From NCBI RefSeq assembly GCF_900111245.1, contig NZ_FOGO01000008.1, forward strand, positions 1 through 64,000: DNA of 64,000 bases, written 5' to 3'. Made by a program: the position numbers and the translations under genes. This document shows positions 8,601 to 17,280 of the stretch, piece by piece (position 1 is the first letter of the stretch; every line of letters starts with the position of its first letter). Under the pieces are notes generated by a model. That model was not told the origin of the DNA. It was given only the letters and a program-made list of their open reading frames with translations, and did not search any database. This DNA comes from Streptomyces qinglanensis. GTDB taxonomy: Bacteria; Actinomycetota; Actinomycetes; Streptomycetales; Streptomycetaceae.

Positions 8601-10052
8601 CCGGGTGGGCTGCGGCTCCTCCCGGTCCGCGCCCTCGGCCTCCGGCTCCTCCTGCGACCGGACCTCAGCACGGCGCTCCGCCTCCGCCGCCGCGGCGGCG
8701 GACTGCGGGGTCTGGAAGGCGGGCTCGGTGAAGACGGGGGGCTGGAACATCGCCATCGGCGGCGCGGCCCGCTTCCGGCGCCCTGCGCGGGCCTCGGGCT
8801 TCTCCGCGGTCTCGGACTTCCCGGCAGCCTCGGACTTCCCGGCAGCCTGGGACTTCCCGGCGGCCTCGGACGTGGCGGACTCCTGCTGCGGCGCCTCGGC
8901 GGCCTTGGCCGCCTTGCCCTTCCGGCTCGCCCTGGCGGGCTTGCCGCCCTCGGCGGACCGGTCGGAGGCGGTGCCGTCCGACTCGGCCGCCCCGGCGGCG
9001 CTCTGCTCGGCCTCGGCGGCGGGCGCGGAACCCGCACGCGTCGCCCGGCGCCGGGTACGCCCGGTGGGCGCGGACTCGGCCGGGGTCTCGGCGGCGGTCT
9101 CGGCAGCGGCCTCCGCCGGGCTCCCGGTCTGCGGCTCGGCCTCGGCGGCCGCGGTCTTGCGGGTGCTCGCGCGGCGGCGGCTGCGCGGCTTGGCCTCGGC
9201 GGCTTCCGGCCCGGCCGCACCGGAGTCGTCCGCTCCGGCACTCCGTGCGGGCGCTGCGGACTCCGCGGTCCCGGCGCTCTCCGCCGACTCGGCCGCTGCC
9301 GTCGTCTCCCGGCTGCTCCGGCGGCGGGCGGCCGCGGGCTTCTCCTGCTCGGCCGACTCGGTCTCGGCCGTCCGGCGGCCGGTGGCGCGGCGGCGGGTGC
9401 GGGGCTTCGGCTCCTCGGCGTCAGCAGTCTCCCCGGCGTCCGGGGGCTCGGCTTCGGCCCCGGCTGCCGGGGCGGGCGAACCGGCGGGCGCGGTGGCCTT
9501 GCGGGTGGCGCGGCGGCGGCCCGCGGCCTTCGGCGGCTCGGTACCGACCTCGACAGTGCCGCCCGCGGCCTCCGGCTGCGCGGCGGGTGCGGTCTGCTCG
9601 GCGGTCTCCGGCTGCGCGGCAGGCTCCGCCGGGGCAGGTGAACCGGCGGGCGCGGTGGCCTTGCGGGTGGCGCGGCGGCGCGGCCGGGCGGCCGGAGCCG
9701 GGGCGTCGCCGGACTCGTCCGGCGACCCGGCGTCCTGCGAGCCGTCCGCGGCGCTGTCCCGCACGGGCGACGGCCGGCCACCGGCGTCCCCGGTGTCCGA
9801 CACGGGCGGCCCGGCGGGGCGGCTGGCGGCGCGGCGGCGGCGCGGCGGCAGGGTGTCGCTCGGGGTGCTGAGGGCGCCACCGGCGGTCTCGGGCGCCCCG
9901 GCGGTTCCGCCGCCGACGGTGCTGCCGCGGTCGGCGACCGATCCGCCGGAGGGGCCGGCGGCACCGGGAACGGTGGCTCCGGAGGCTTCCGCGGAGGTGG
10001 CGGCCCCGGCTGCGGGCGCCGCGGATTCGTTGGATTCAGTTGGTTCAAGCAT
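5688..10052 (-). CDS. rne: Ribonuclease E/G family endoribonuclease with very long repetitive tails
   Basis: A 1454-residue protein; the ATG at 10052 begins MLEPTESNES. The catalytic core is central. A region with IITEAEFLARREAVKREMVV near residue 680 leads into an S1 domain (YVGNVYLGKVQNVLPSMEAAFVDIG). Catalytic aspartates Asp985 (VVDVNTGKF) and Asp1029 (IVIDFIDM) are spaced as in E. coli RNase E. A Zn-link Cys pair sits at 1087/1090 (CVHCNGRG). About 670 N-terminal and 350 C-terminal residues are Ala/Pro/Glu/Arg-rich with a recurring RRRATRKATAPAG-type unit on both sides of the core. The last 100 residues are an Ala/Lys-rich, histone-H1-like tail. It matches RNase ES of Streptomyces, which starts mRNA decay and rRNA processing and scaffolds a degradosome. 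Tails of this kind bind RNA and partner proteins. Confidence 0.95.
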   Translation of the reverse strand: MLEPTESNESAAPAAGAATSAEASGATVPGAAGPSGGSVADRGSTVGGGTAGAPETAGGALSTPSDTLPPRRRRAASRPAGPPVSDTGDAGGRPSPVRDSAADGSQDAGSPDESGDAPAPAARPRRRATRKATAPAGSPAPAEPAAQPETAEQTAPAAQPEAAGGTVEVGTEPPKAAGRRRATRKATAPAGSPAPAAGAEAEPPDAGETADAEEPKPRTRRRATGRRTAETESAEQEKPAAARRRSSRETTAAAESAESAGTAESAAPARSAGADDSGAAGPEAAEAKPRSRRRASTRKTAAAEAEPQTGSPAEAAAETAAETPAESAPTGRTRRRATRAGSAPAAEAEQSAAGAAESDGTASDRSAEGGKPARASRKGKAAKAAEAPQQESATSEAAGKSQAAGKSEAAGKSETAEKPEARAGRRKRAAPPMAMFQPPVFTEPAFQTPQSAAAAAEAERRAEVRSQEEPEAEGADREEPQPTRRRRRRAESGEQPAAARDEQDREAADQQSEGAESPEGEEQEGAQGEERPARRRRRGGRRRRRGEGAEQAEGSEGEEREDRSGPAEEPAAAESAGAEAAEGEGDEGEAASSGGSSSSSRRRRRRRRRTGDADGSGNEPATQDDPERTVVKVREPRKKKDEPTDEVQAIKGSTRLEAKKQRRREGREQGRRRVPIITEAEFLARREAVKREMVVRQSGERTQIAVLEDDVLVEHFVNKEQSTSYVGNVYLGKVQNVLPSMEAAFVDIGKGRNAVLYAGEVNFEALGMANGPRRIETALKSGQSVLVQVTKDPIGHKGARLTSQVSLPGRYLVYVPEGSMTGISRKLPDTERSRLKQILKRVVPEGAGVIVRTAAEGASEDELRRDVERLQAQWEEIRKKSQKGNAPTLLYGEPDMTVRVVRDIFNEDFSKVIVSGAEAWETVHGYVSHVAPDLSDRLQKWTSDVDVFATYRIDEQLAKALDRKVWLPSGGSLVIDRTEAMIVVDVNTGKFTGQGGNLEETVTRNNLEAAEEIVRQLRLRDLGGIIVIDFIDMVLESNRDLVLRRLLECLGRDRTKHQVAEVTSLGLVQMTRKRVGQGLLESFSEQCVHCNGRGVIVHLDQAAATGGGGKKGKKGKKGDSKGEAKAEGKAEAKAEPKTGDRQAAEAQPEPSPATAPAAAAVEPSEAAAEAADVTAPVPVEFVPDEELFSSAAEAEAAAAAARGGRTRRRGSRKASAPAGAPRTGGEPAQTAEVVEPSAPEPAARPTAAEPAPAPAESAAPAGAAAAAATAPEAEPEPAARPRRRATRKASAPAGAPRTGDDTAAVLVVAADEAAVPAAAAEPESGTAAGEVVTDAAPLRPRRRVTRTVTATAPEEEAAAPAKKTAAKKAAKTAKKAPAKKAAAKKTAAKKTAAKTAAKAEAEPAEKPAKAAEKAAGKAAAKKTAKKTAKKTATKRTAAAEQEGGTSVSASASEE

Positions 10053-10299
10053 GCGGGCGGTTCTCCCGTCACGCTCCCGGGCGCCGCGCTCGTGGGGTCC
10101 GGGGCGGCTCACCCTGGGGTGGGCCGCTCGCCGGGGGCGCGGGCGCCGCACGGGAGCTGTCGTGTCACTCGCCGGTTCCGGCCTTTGTCCGGCCCGGCTA
10201 CGGCGAAAGTCTGCTGGTCTGTGCGTTCGCCTGCCGTACGGCTGCCCGGGTGGCTCCCTGGCGTGCGTCGTCGGCGGCGGCGCGGCTTCGGCGGCTGCC

Positions 10300-11145
10300 C
10301 TACGCGGTGCCGCCCGGCACCGTCGCGGCGCTGGAAACCCCTGAGCCGATGGGCTCCGGAAGCGCGTCGCGGTCAGGTGCGAACGGGTCGGTCACCGTGC
10401 CGGTCTCCTCATCGAGCGGCCCCTGCGCCAGCCTGGTCACCGCTGCGGGGACCGGCGGCGCCAGGTCGGCCGTAGCGCGGAGACCGGACAGGACGTCGTC
10501 GGGTCGTACGGCAGGTGTCACGTGTCGTACTACCAGGCGCAGTATCGCACAGGCCCCCTCGCCCGGCCTATCGGTGCCGGTGGCGGTGTCAGCGCCGGCG
10601 GGCTGCGCGGTGGCGGTGGCGGCCAGCGAACGGACGGCGGCCCGGGCGTCGAAGGACCGGACGCCCTTCTTGGTCTGCCGCTGCACCTCGACGGTCTCCG
10701 CCGCCAGGAACGCCGCGACCGCCTGCTGCGCCTGCGCCGGGGAGACGCCGTCGAGCCGGATCTCCCACACGGATGCCTGGAGCCGGTCGCTGAAGTCGGA
10801 GCCGTGCGCCTCGACCACGTCGACGAGGTCGAGGCCGTCGGGCATGCACGCGTCGAGCTGGGCGCGCAGCTCCTCGGGGTCCCGGTGCCGGACGAGGCCG
10901 ATCTCCAGGTACTCCGCCTCGCTGCCGGTACCGGTGGGGGCGGCGTTCGCGTAGCTGACCTTGGGGTGCGGGGTGAAACCGGCGGAGTACGCCATGGGCA
11001 CCTCGGCGCGGCGCAGGGCCCGCTCGAAGGCGCGCTGGAAGTCGCGGTGGCTGGTGAACCGAAGGCGGCCCCGCTTCGTGTAGCGCAGGCGGAGGCGCTG
11101 CACAGCAGGTGCGGGCGGCGGGCCTTCGGGCTGTCGCTTGCCCAG
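10300..11145 (-). CDS. TIGR03936 family (DUF2344) radical-SAM-associated protein
   Basis: A protein of about 281 residues with the DUF2344 pattern (RLRLRYTKRGRLRFTSHRDFQRAFERALRR, then AYSAGFTPHPKVSYANA). In many bacteria it is encoded beside, or fused to, the large radical SAM protein found immediately upstream here, so the two probably act together; the reaction is unknown. I place the start at a CTG codon (11145), giving MGKRQPEGPPP. A GAGGAGAG ribosome-binding site lies seven bases upstream. No ATG, GTG or TTG fits as well: the next GTG, 15 codons downstream, has no ribosome-binding site. The frame is open further upstream to 11241, so a longer form is possible. Start confidence is moderate. 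Confidence 0.85.
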   Translation of the reverse strand: MGKRQPEGPPPAPAVQRLRLRYTKRGRLRFTSHRDFQRAFERALRRAEVPMAYSAGFTPHPKVSYANAAPTGTGSEAEYLEIGLVRHRDPEELRAQLDACMPDGLDLVDVVEAHGSDFSDRLQASVWEIRLDGVSPAQAQQAVAAFLAAETVEVQRQTKKGVRSFDARAAVRSLAATATAQPAGADTATGTDRPGEGACAILRLVVRHVTPAVRPDDVLSGLRATADLAPPVPAAVTRLAQGPLDEETGTVTDPFAPDRDALPEPIGSGVSSAATVPGGTA

Positions 11146-11520
11146 TGGTTCTCTCCTCGGTGCCGGGCGTCGCGCGAGGCGCGGCCGCCCTCGTCTGACG
11201 GATGTGTCCTGTGCGTCGTATACGGAGGCGGAAGTCCGCACGCACCGGCGCGATGGCGCCCCCGGATGGCGGGGCCGTCACCTGCGTCCGCCGGGCGCGT
11301 CCGGCGGGCCGGGCCCGGCGCTTCGCCCCGGGCCGCCGACTCCGGAGGCCCGGGTCCGTGCGGATGATCCTGCTGCCCAGGGTACGCGGCCGCCCCGCGG
11401 CGGCGGCCGCCGCTCCGCCGGACGGCGCCTCCCGGACGGGTGCAGCGGGCCCTGCCCGGTCCGGACGGCGGGCCGGCACCGAGTCCCCGGCCCGCCCGGG
11501 GCGGGCCGCGCGGAGCCGGG

Positions 11521-13446
11521 CTACTGCACCACGGTCAGCGGCAGCAGCTTCTTGCCCGTCGGGCCGATCTGGATCTCCGTGTCCATCTGCGGGCACACCC
11601 CGCAGTCGAAGCAGGGGTCCCAGCGGCAGTCCGGGACCTCGGTCTCGTCGAGGGCGTCCTGCCAGTCCTCCCAGAGCCAGTCCTTGTCCAGACCCGAGTC
11701 GAGGTGGTCCCAGGGGAGCACCTCCTCGTAGGAGCGCTCGCGGGTGGTGTACCAGTCGACGTCGACGTCCGCGCCGCGCAGCGCCTCGGCTGCCGACTCC
11801 ATCCACAGGTCGTAGGAGAAGTACTCGCGCCAGCCGTCGAACCGGCCGCCGCGCTCGTAGACCTCGCGGATCACCGCACCGAGGCGGCGGTCGCCGCGGG
11901 AGAGCAGGCCCTCGACGATGCCCGGCTTGCCGTCGTGGTAGCGGAAGCCGATGGAGCGGCCGTACTTCTTGTCCCCGCGGATCGCGTCGCGCAGCTTGGC
12001 CAGCCGCGCGTCGGTCTCCTCGGGCGAGAGCTGCGGTGCCCACTGGAAGGGAGTGTGCGGCTTGGGGACGAAGCCGCCGATGGAGACGGTGCAGCGGATG
12101 TCGTTGGAGCCGGCGACCTCGCGGCCCTTGGCGATGACGCGGGTGGCCATGTCGGCGATCTGCAGGACGTCCTCGTCGGTCTCGGTGGGCAGCCCGCACA
12201 TGAAGTAGAGCTTCACCTGGCGCCAGCCGTTGCCGTAGGCGGTGGCGACGGTGCGGATCAGGTCCTCCTCGGAGACCATCTTGTTGATGACCTTGCGGAT
12301 GCGCTCGCTGCCGCCCTCGGGGGCGAAGGTGAGGCCGGAGCGGCGGCCGTTGCGGGTCAGCTCGTTGGCCAGGTCGATGTTGAAGGCGTCCACCCGGGTG
12401 GAGGGCAGGGACAACCCGACCTTGTCCTCCTCGTAGCGGTCGGCCAGGCCCTTGGCCACGTCGCCGATCTCGCTGTGGTCGGCGGAGGAGAGGGAGAGCA
12501 GTCCCACCTCCTCGAATCCGGTGTTCTTGAGCCCCTTGTCGACCATCTCGCCGATGCCGGTGATGGAGCGCTCCCGGACCGGCCGGGTGATCATGCCCGC
12601 CTGGCAGAAGCGGCAGCCGCGGGTGCAGCCGCGGAAGATCTCGACCGACATCCGCTCGTGGACGGTCTCGGCGAGCGGGACCAGCGGCTGCTTGGGGTAG
12701 GGCCACTCGTCCAGGTCCATCACGGTGTGCTTGCTCACCCGCCACGGGACGCCGGAGCGGTTCGGCACGACGCGGGAGATCCGGCCGTCGGCCAGGTACT
12801 CGACGTCGTAGAAGCGCGGCACGTAGACGCCGCCGGTCTTCGCGAGCCGCAGCAGCAGCTCGTCCCGGCCGCCGGGGCGCCCCTCGGCCTTCCAGGCCCG
12901 GATGATCTCGGTGACCTCCAGCACGGCCTGCTCGCCGTCACCGATCACCGCGACGTCCAGGAAGTCGGCGACGGGCTCCGGGTTGAACGCGGCGTGGCCG
13001 CCCGCCATCACGATCGGGTGGTCCTCGGTGCGGTCCCGGGCGTGCAGCGGGACGCCGGAGAGGTCGAGGGCGGTGAGCAGGTTGGTGTAGCCCAGCTCGG
13101 TGGAGAAGGAGACGCCGAGCACGTCGAAGGCGCCCACCGGGCGGTGCGCGTCGACGGTGAACTGCGGGACGTCGTGCTCCCGCATCAGCTTCTCCAGGTC
13201 CGGCCAGACGCTGTAGGTGCGCTCGGCCAGCACGCCCTCGCGCTCGTTGAGCACCTCGTAGAGGATCATGACGCCCTGGTTGGGGAGGCCGACCTCGTAG
13301 GCGTCCGGGTACATCAGCGCCCAGCGGACGTCCGTCGCGTCCCAGTCCTTGACGGTGGAGTTCAGCTCACCGCCCACGTACTGGATCGGCTTCTGGACGT
13401 GCGGGAGGAGGGCCTCTAGCTGGGGGAAGACCGACTCGACGGGCAT
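11521..13446 (-). CDS. TIGR03960 family B12-binding-domain radical SAM protein
   Basis: A 641-residue protein. The N-terminal half looks like a cobalamin-binding-type domain (YPDAYEVGLPNQGVMILYEVLN). The radical SAM cluster motif CxxxCxxC is at Cys274, Cys278 and Cys281 (CTRGCRFCQAG). The C-terminus carries two further Cys pairs (CRWDPCFDCGVC), which may hold an auxiliary cluster. Its partner is the DUF2344 protein downstream. Function is unproven; the family is conserved in actinobacteria beside rne. A terminator separates it from rodA. Confidence 0.9.
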   Translation of the reverse strand: MPVESVFPQLEALLPHVQKPIQYVGGELNSTVKDWDATDVRWALMYPDAYEVGLPNQGVMILYEVLNEREGVLAERTYSVWPDLEKLMREHDVPQFTVDAHRPVGAFDVLGVSFSTELGYTNLLTALDLSGVPLHARDRTEDHPIVMAGGHAAFNPEPVADFLDVAVIGDGEQAVLEVTEIIRAWKAEGRPGGRDELLLRLAKTGGVYVPRFYDVEYLADGRISRVVPNRSGVPWRVSKHTVMDLDEWPYPKQPLVPLAETVHERMSVEIFRGCTRGCRFCQAGMITRPVRERSITGIGEMVDKGLKNTGFEEVGLLSLSSADHSEIGDVAKGLADRYEEDKVGLSLPSTRVDAFNIDLANELTRNGRRSGLTFAPEGGSERIRKVINKMVSEEDLIRTVATAYGNGWRQVKLYFMCGLPTETDEDVLQIADMATRVIAKGREVAGSNDIRCTVSIGGFVPKPHTPFQWAPQLSPEETDARLAKLRDAIRGDKKYGRSIGFRYHDGKPGIVEGLLSRGDRRLGAVIREVYERGGRFDGWREYFSYDLWMESAAEALRGADVDVDWYTTRERSYEEVLPWDHLDSGLDKDWLWEDWQDALDETEVPDCRWDPCFDCGVCPQMDTEIQIGPTGKKLLPLTVVQ

Positions 13447-13524
13447 CTGGGGCGCGCTTTCGTACGGAGGACAGGGCCAGTCGTCCAGAGTAACGGTTGG
13501 CGCGGGCCGTCCGGATGGCCGTGC

Positions 13525-13577
13525 GCCCGCACCGCTGTGCGCGGCCGCCGGGAGGGGCGGAGCACAGCGGTGCGGGC
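13525..13577. terminator. Terminator between rodA and the radical SAM gene
   Basis: Perfect 16-bp stem (13525-13540 with 13562-13577) with a 21-base loop, just downstream of the rodA stop on the minus strand. Confidence 0.75.
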
Positions 13578-13605
13578 GGGGTTGCGGCGCGCGGCGGGGC
13601 CGCGG

Positions 13606-14805
13606 CTAGGCCGCTATCGGGCGTTGGGTGCGGATCGACTGCAGCAGTCCGACCGCGATCCAGACCGCGAACATGGAGGTACCGCCGTAGGAGACGAACG
13701 GCAGCGGCAGGCCGGCCACCGGCATGATGCCGAGCGTCATACCGATGTTCTCGAACGCCTGGAAGGCGAACCAGGCGATCACGCCCGCCGCGACGATGGT
13801 GCTGTAGAGCTCCGTGGACTCCCGGGCGATCCGGCAGGCGCGCCAGATCAGCACGCCCAGCAGCACGAGGATCAGCCCGCCGCCCACGAAGCCGAGTTCC
13901 TCGCCCGCGACGGTGAAGACGAAGTCCGTCTGCTGCTCGGGGACGAACTGGCCGGTGGTCTGGGTGCCCTCGAAGAGACCCTTGCCGGTGAGGCCGCCGG
14001 AGCCGATGGCGATGCGGGCCTGGTTGGTGTTGTAGCCGACGCCCGCCGGGTCGAGCGCCGGGTTGGCGAACGCGGCGAACCGGTTGATCTGGTACTCGTC
14101 CAGCAGGCCGAGCGCCCACACCAGCACCGCTCCCCCGGCCCCGGCCAGGCACAGTCCGATGACCCAGCGGTTGGAGGCGCCGGAGGCGAGCAGGACGGCG
14201 AGCACGATGACGACGAGCACCATCACCGAGCCGAGGTCCGGCATGGCCAGGATGACCGCGATGGGCAGGGCCGCCATGCCGAGCGCGTGCAGCACGGTGC
14301 GGTGGTCGGGGTGGTCCTGGTCGCCCGCGTCGACCTTGGCGGCCAGCAGCATGGCCATCCCCAGGATCACCGTGATCTTGATGAACTCGGCGGGCTGGAC
14401 GGTGAAGCCGCCGCCGAGGTTCAGCCAGGCGCGCGATCCGTTGATGGTGGCGCCGAGCGGGGTGAGGACGCAGAGGGCGAGCAGCACGGTGAGGCCGTAG
14501 AGCACCGGGACGGCGCTGCGCAGCCTGCGGTGGCCGAGCCAGACCGTGCCGACCATCAGCGCGATGCCGATGCCCAGACTGATGACGTGCCGGACCAGGA
14601 AGTACCGCGGGTCGCCCTGGTTGAGCTCGGTGCGGTTGCGGGTGGCGGAGTAGACCAGCAGCGAACCGATGATCGCGAGGGCGACACCGGAGAGCAGGAT
14701 GACCCAGTCCATCCGCCACACGATCGAGTCCCGCGCGGTCAGCCGGTCCCAGGCCGAGCGGCGGCGCGGCCCGTAGCCGCCGAGTGCGAACGTCCGGCTG
14801 GTCAT
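13606..14805 (-). CDS. rodA: RodA, SEDS peptidoglycan glycosyltransferase
   Basis: A 399-residue polytopic membrane protein of the RodA/FtsW/SpoVE (SEDS) family, with about ten hydrophobic segments. Family motifs include PAEFIKI, MPDLGSVMVL, GNPA-like spacing, and the C-terminal SYGGTSMF. SEDS proteins polymerise glycan strands together with a class B PBP. Its ATG overlaps the mrdA stop by ATGA, so RodA and PBP2 are translationally coupled and expected to form one complex. Confidence 0.96.
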   Translation of the reverse strand: MTSRTFALGGYGPRRRSAWDRLTARDSIVWRMDWVILLSGVALAIIGSLLVYSATRNRTELNQGDPRYFLVRHVISLGIGIALMVGTVWLGHRRLRSAVPVLYGLTVLLALCVLTPLGATINGSRAWLNLGGGFTVQPAEFIKITVILGMAMLLAAKVDAGDQDHPDHRTVLHALGMAALPIAVILAMPDLGSVMVLVVIVLAVLLASGASNRWVIGLCLAGAGGAVLVWALGLLDEYQINRFAAFANPALDPAGVGYNTNQARIAIGSGGLTGKGLFEGTQTTGQFVPEQQTDFVFTVAGEELGFVGGGLILVLLGVLIWRACRIARESTELYSTIVAAGVIAWFAFQAFENIGMTLGIMPVAGLPLPFVSYGGTSMFAVWIAVGLLQSIRTQRPIAA

Positions 14806-17105
14806 GGGCGGTCACCTCCGGCGGACTCGCGGGTGGCACCGACCTGCTGGGCACCGTCCCGGCGGCGCTGCTGCTGCTCGCCCTCGTTGCGTGCCGCCTC
14901 GCCCTCGCGGCGGGTCTCGGGCGTCTCGCCCGGCGGTGCGGTCGAGGGGCCCTGGCCGGACGGCGAGGCGGAGGGGCTCTTGGAGGGGTCGGGCCGCTTG
15001 TCGCGCTGGGCGACGATGGCGCCGTCCTTGTCGATCTTCGGCAGCTTGGTCTGCGGCTTGGGCAACAGGGCCCTCTTCTTGTCGATGCCGCCGTCGGAGC
15101 CGACGCCGTACATGGCGTTGTAGATCTCGCGGACGGCGGGGCCGGAGGCGCCCGAGCCGGTGCCGCCCTGGGAGATGGTCATGACGACGGTGAAGTCGTC
15201 GGTGTAGGTGGCCAGCCAGGAGGTGGTCTGCTTGCCCGCGACCTCGGCGGTACCGGTCTTGGCCCGAATCTTGATCTTGTTCTGCGGCCAGCCGGCCTCC
15301 CCGAACCGCCAGGCAGCCGTGCCGTGGGTGGCCACGCCCTGCAGGCCCTTGTCGATCTTGCGGAGGGTCGCGCCGCTCACCGGCAGCTTGCCGTGCGCGT
15401 GCGGCTCGATCTCCTTGACGGACTTGCCGTCGGGGCTGACGACGGCCTTGCCGATCGTGGGGTCGTGCAGGGTGCCGCCGTTGCCGAGCGCCGCGTAGAT
15501 CGTGGCCATCTGGACCGGGGTGACCAGGGTGTCGCCCTGGCCGATGGAGTAGTTGACGCTGTCACCGGCCCGCATCTTCATTCCGGAGACGCAGTTCTCC
15601 TTGGCGATCTTCTCGGCGTAGCTGGGGTCGTCCCCGGCGTTGTCGGCCTGCTTGCACCAGGCGTCCTTGTTGGCCTTCCAGTAGTCCTTCTTCCACTGGC
15701 GGTCCGGGACGCGGCCCTCGACCTCGTTGGGGATGTCGATACCGGTCTTCTCGCCGAGGCCGAACTGGTGAGCGGTCTTGTAGAACCAGTCCTTGGCGCC
15801 CTTCTTGGGCAGGTTCCCGCCGTCCTTCTTCCACTCCTTGTAGGCGAGGCGGTAGAAGACGGTGTCGCAGGAGACCTCCAGCGCCCGGCCGAGGTTGATG
15901 CCGCCGAAGCTCTCCGACTCGAAGTTCTTGAAGACCTGGCCGCCCACCTCGAAGTCCGAGGAGCAGTTGTAGCGGCCGTCGAAGGGGTAGCCGGCCTTGA
16001 CGGCCGCGGAGGTGGAGACGACCTTGAAGATGGAGCCCGGCGCCGCCAGGCCCTGGATCCCGCGGTTGAGCAGCGGGTAGTTGGACTTCTTCCCGGTGAG
16101 CTTCGCGTACTCCTTGCCGGAGATGCCGCCGACCCAGGCGTTGGGGTCGTACTCGGGGTTGGAGGCCATGGAGACGACCCGCCCCGTCTTGTTCTCCATC
16201 ACCACGACGGCGCCCGCGTCGGCCTTGTAGTTGCGGCCGGTGTTCTTGTCGAACTTCTTGCGGGCGTCCTTCATCGCCTTGTCGAGCTGCTTCTCGGCGA
16301 CAGCCTGGAGCCGCGAGTCGATCGAGGTGATCAGGTTCGAGCCGGGGCGGGCCTTGTCCCGCTCGGCCTCGCCCATCACACGTCCGAGGTTGTCCACCTC
16401 GTAGCGGGTGACGCCCGAGGAGCCGCGCAGTTCGCTGTCGTAGGACCGCTCCAGGCCGTTGCGGCCGACCTCGTCGGAGGCCAGGAACGGCGAATCGGTG
16501 TCCTTGGCCTTCTCGATCTCGTCGTCGGTGACGGGCGAGAGGTAGCCGAGCACCTGCGAGGTGTTGGCGCCGTGCGGGGCCGGGTAGCGCCGGACGGCCT
16601 CCGGCTCGGCGGTGATCCCGGGAAAGTCCTCGGAGCGCTCCCGGATCTGCAGGGCCTGCTGGGGCTCGGCGTCGTCGGTGACCGGGATCGGCTGGTAGGG
16701 GGAGCCGTTCCAGCACGGCTGCGGGGTCTCCGCGTTGCAGAGCCGCACCTTCTCCTTGACCGTCTTGGGCGACATGCCCAGGACCTTGGCGAGCCGTTCC
16801 AGGACGGCCTTGCCGTCGTCGTCCTGCTTCATCAACTCGGTGCGCGAGGCCGAGACGACCAGGCGGGTCTCGTTGTCGGCGATGGGCACGCCCCGCGCGT
16901 CCAGGATCGAGCCGCGGGTGGCGGGTTCGACGACCTGCTGGACGTGGTTGCCCTTGGCCTCCTTCTGGTATTCGTCGCCGTTGCGGACCTGGAGATACCA
17001 CAGTCGGCCGCCCAGCGTCAGCAGCAGCGACAGCACCAGGATCTGGATGGCGACCAGCCGGATGGTGACGCGGGAGGAGCGGCCGGTCTCGGGAATGTTG
17101 GTCAC
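14802..17105 (-). CDS. mrdA: Penicillin-binding protein 2 (class B transpeptidase)
   Basis: A 767-residue protein with an N-terminal membrane anchor (IRLVAIQILVLSLLLTLGG), a PBP dimerisation domain and a C-terminal transpeptidase domain. Active-site motifs are Ser358-x-x-Lys361 (GSIFK), Ser516-Val-Asn518, and Lys616-Thr-Gly618 (KTGTAEV). The last 90 residues are a disordered Pro/Ser/Arg/Gln tail. I chose the GTG at 17105 (MTNIPETGRSS), with GAGGAGG 11 bases upstream; a TTG three codons earlier lies too close to that site. It crosslinks peptidoglycan as the RodA partner; in Streptomyces the mre-linked copy serves mainly spore-wall synthesis. A 12-bp tandem repeat fills the spacer to mreD. Confidence 0.95.
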   Translation of the reverse strand: MTNIPETGRSSRVTIRLVAIQILVLSLLLTLGGRLWYLQVRNGDEYQKEAKGNHVQQVVEPATRGSILDARGVPIADNETRLVVSASRTELMKQDDDGKAVLERLAKVLGMSPKTVKEKVRLCNAETPQPCWNGSPYQPIPVTDDAEPQQALQIRERSEDFPGITAEPEAVRRYPAPHGANTSQVLGYLSPVTDDEIEKAKDTDSPFLASDEVGRNGLERSYDSELRGSSGVTRYEVDNLGRVMGEAERDKARPGSNLITSIDSRLQAVAEKQLDKAMKDARKKFDKNTGRNYKADAGAVVVMENKTGRVVSMASNPEYDPNAWVGGISGKEYAKLTGKKSNYPLLNRGIQGLAAPGSIFKVVSTSAAVKAGYPFDGRYNCSSDFEVGGQVFKNFESESFGGINLGRALEVSCDTVFYRLAYKEWKKDGGNLPKKGAKDWFYKTAHQFGLGEKTGIDIPNEVEGRVPDRQWKKDYWKANKDAWCKQADNAGDDPSYAEKIAKENCVSGMKMRAGDSVNYSIGQGDTLVTPVQMATIYAALGNGGTLHDPTIGKAVVSPDGKSVKEIEPHAHGKLPVSGATLRKIDKGLQGVATHGTAAWRFGEAGWPQNKIKIRAKTGTAEVAGKQTTSWLATYTDDFTVVMTISQGGTGSGASGPAVREIYNAMYGVGSDGGIDKKRALLPKPQTKLPKIDKDGAIVAQRDKRPDPSKSPSASPSGQGPSTAPPGETPETRREGEAARNEGEQQQRRRDGAQQVGATRESAGGDRP

Positions 17106-17174
17106 GGCGCGCAACGCCTCCTCGAAGGGCGGTGGTCGGGCCGGTGGTCGTGGCCGGCGGGCGCCGGGCGGGAA

Positions 17175-17234
17175 GCCGGAGGGAAATCCGGGGGAAACGC
17201 CGGAGAGAACGCCGGAGAGAACGCCGGAGGGAAC
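17175..17234. repeat. 12-bp tandem repeat, five copies, between mreD and mrdA
   Basis: Five head-to-tail 12-base units close to GCCGGAGAGAAC; the third and fourth are identical and the others differ by a few bases. They lie in the mreD-mrdA spacer, upstream of the mrdA ribosome-binding site. Confidence 0.8.
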
Positions 17235-17280
17235 GCCGGGAGGAGAACCGGCCGGAGAGCCGGGAGAGAAGGAGCGCGCC

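Noticed and set aside
5046..9641. A 1531-codon plus-strand frame opposite rne
   Set aside because: It is the antisense shadow of a very GC-rich coding sequence; its translation is Arg/Leu/Gly runs with no recognisable domain, while the minus strand encodes a clear RNase E.
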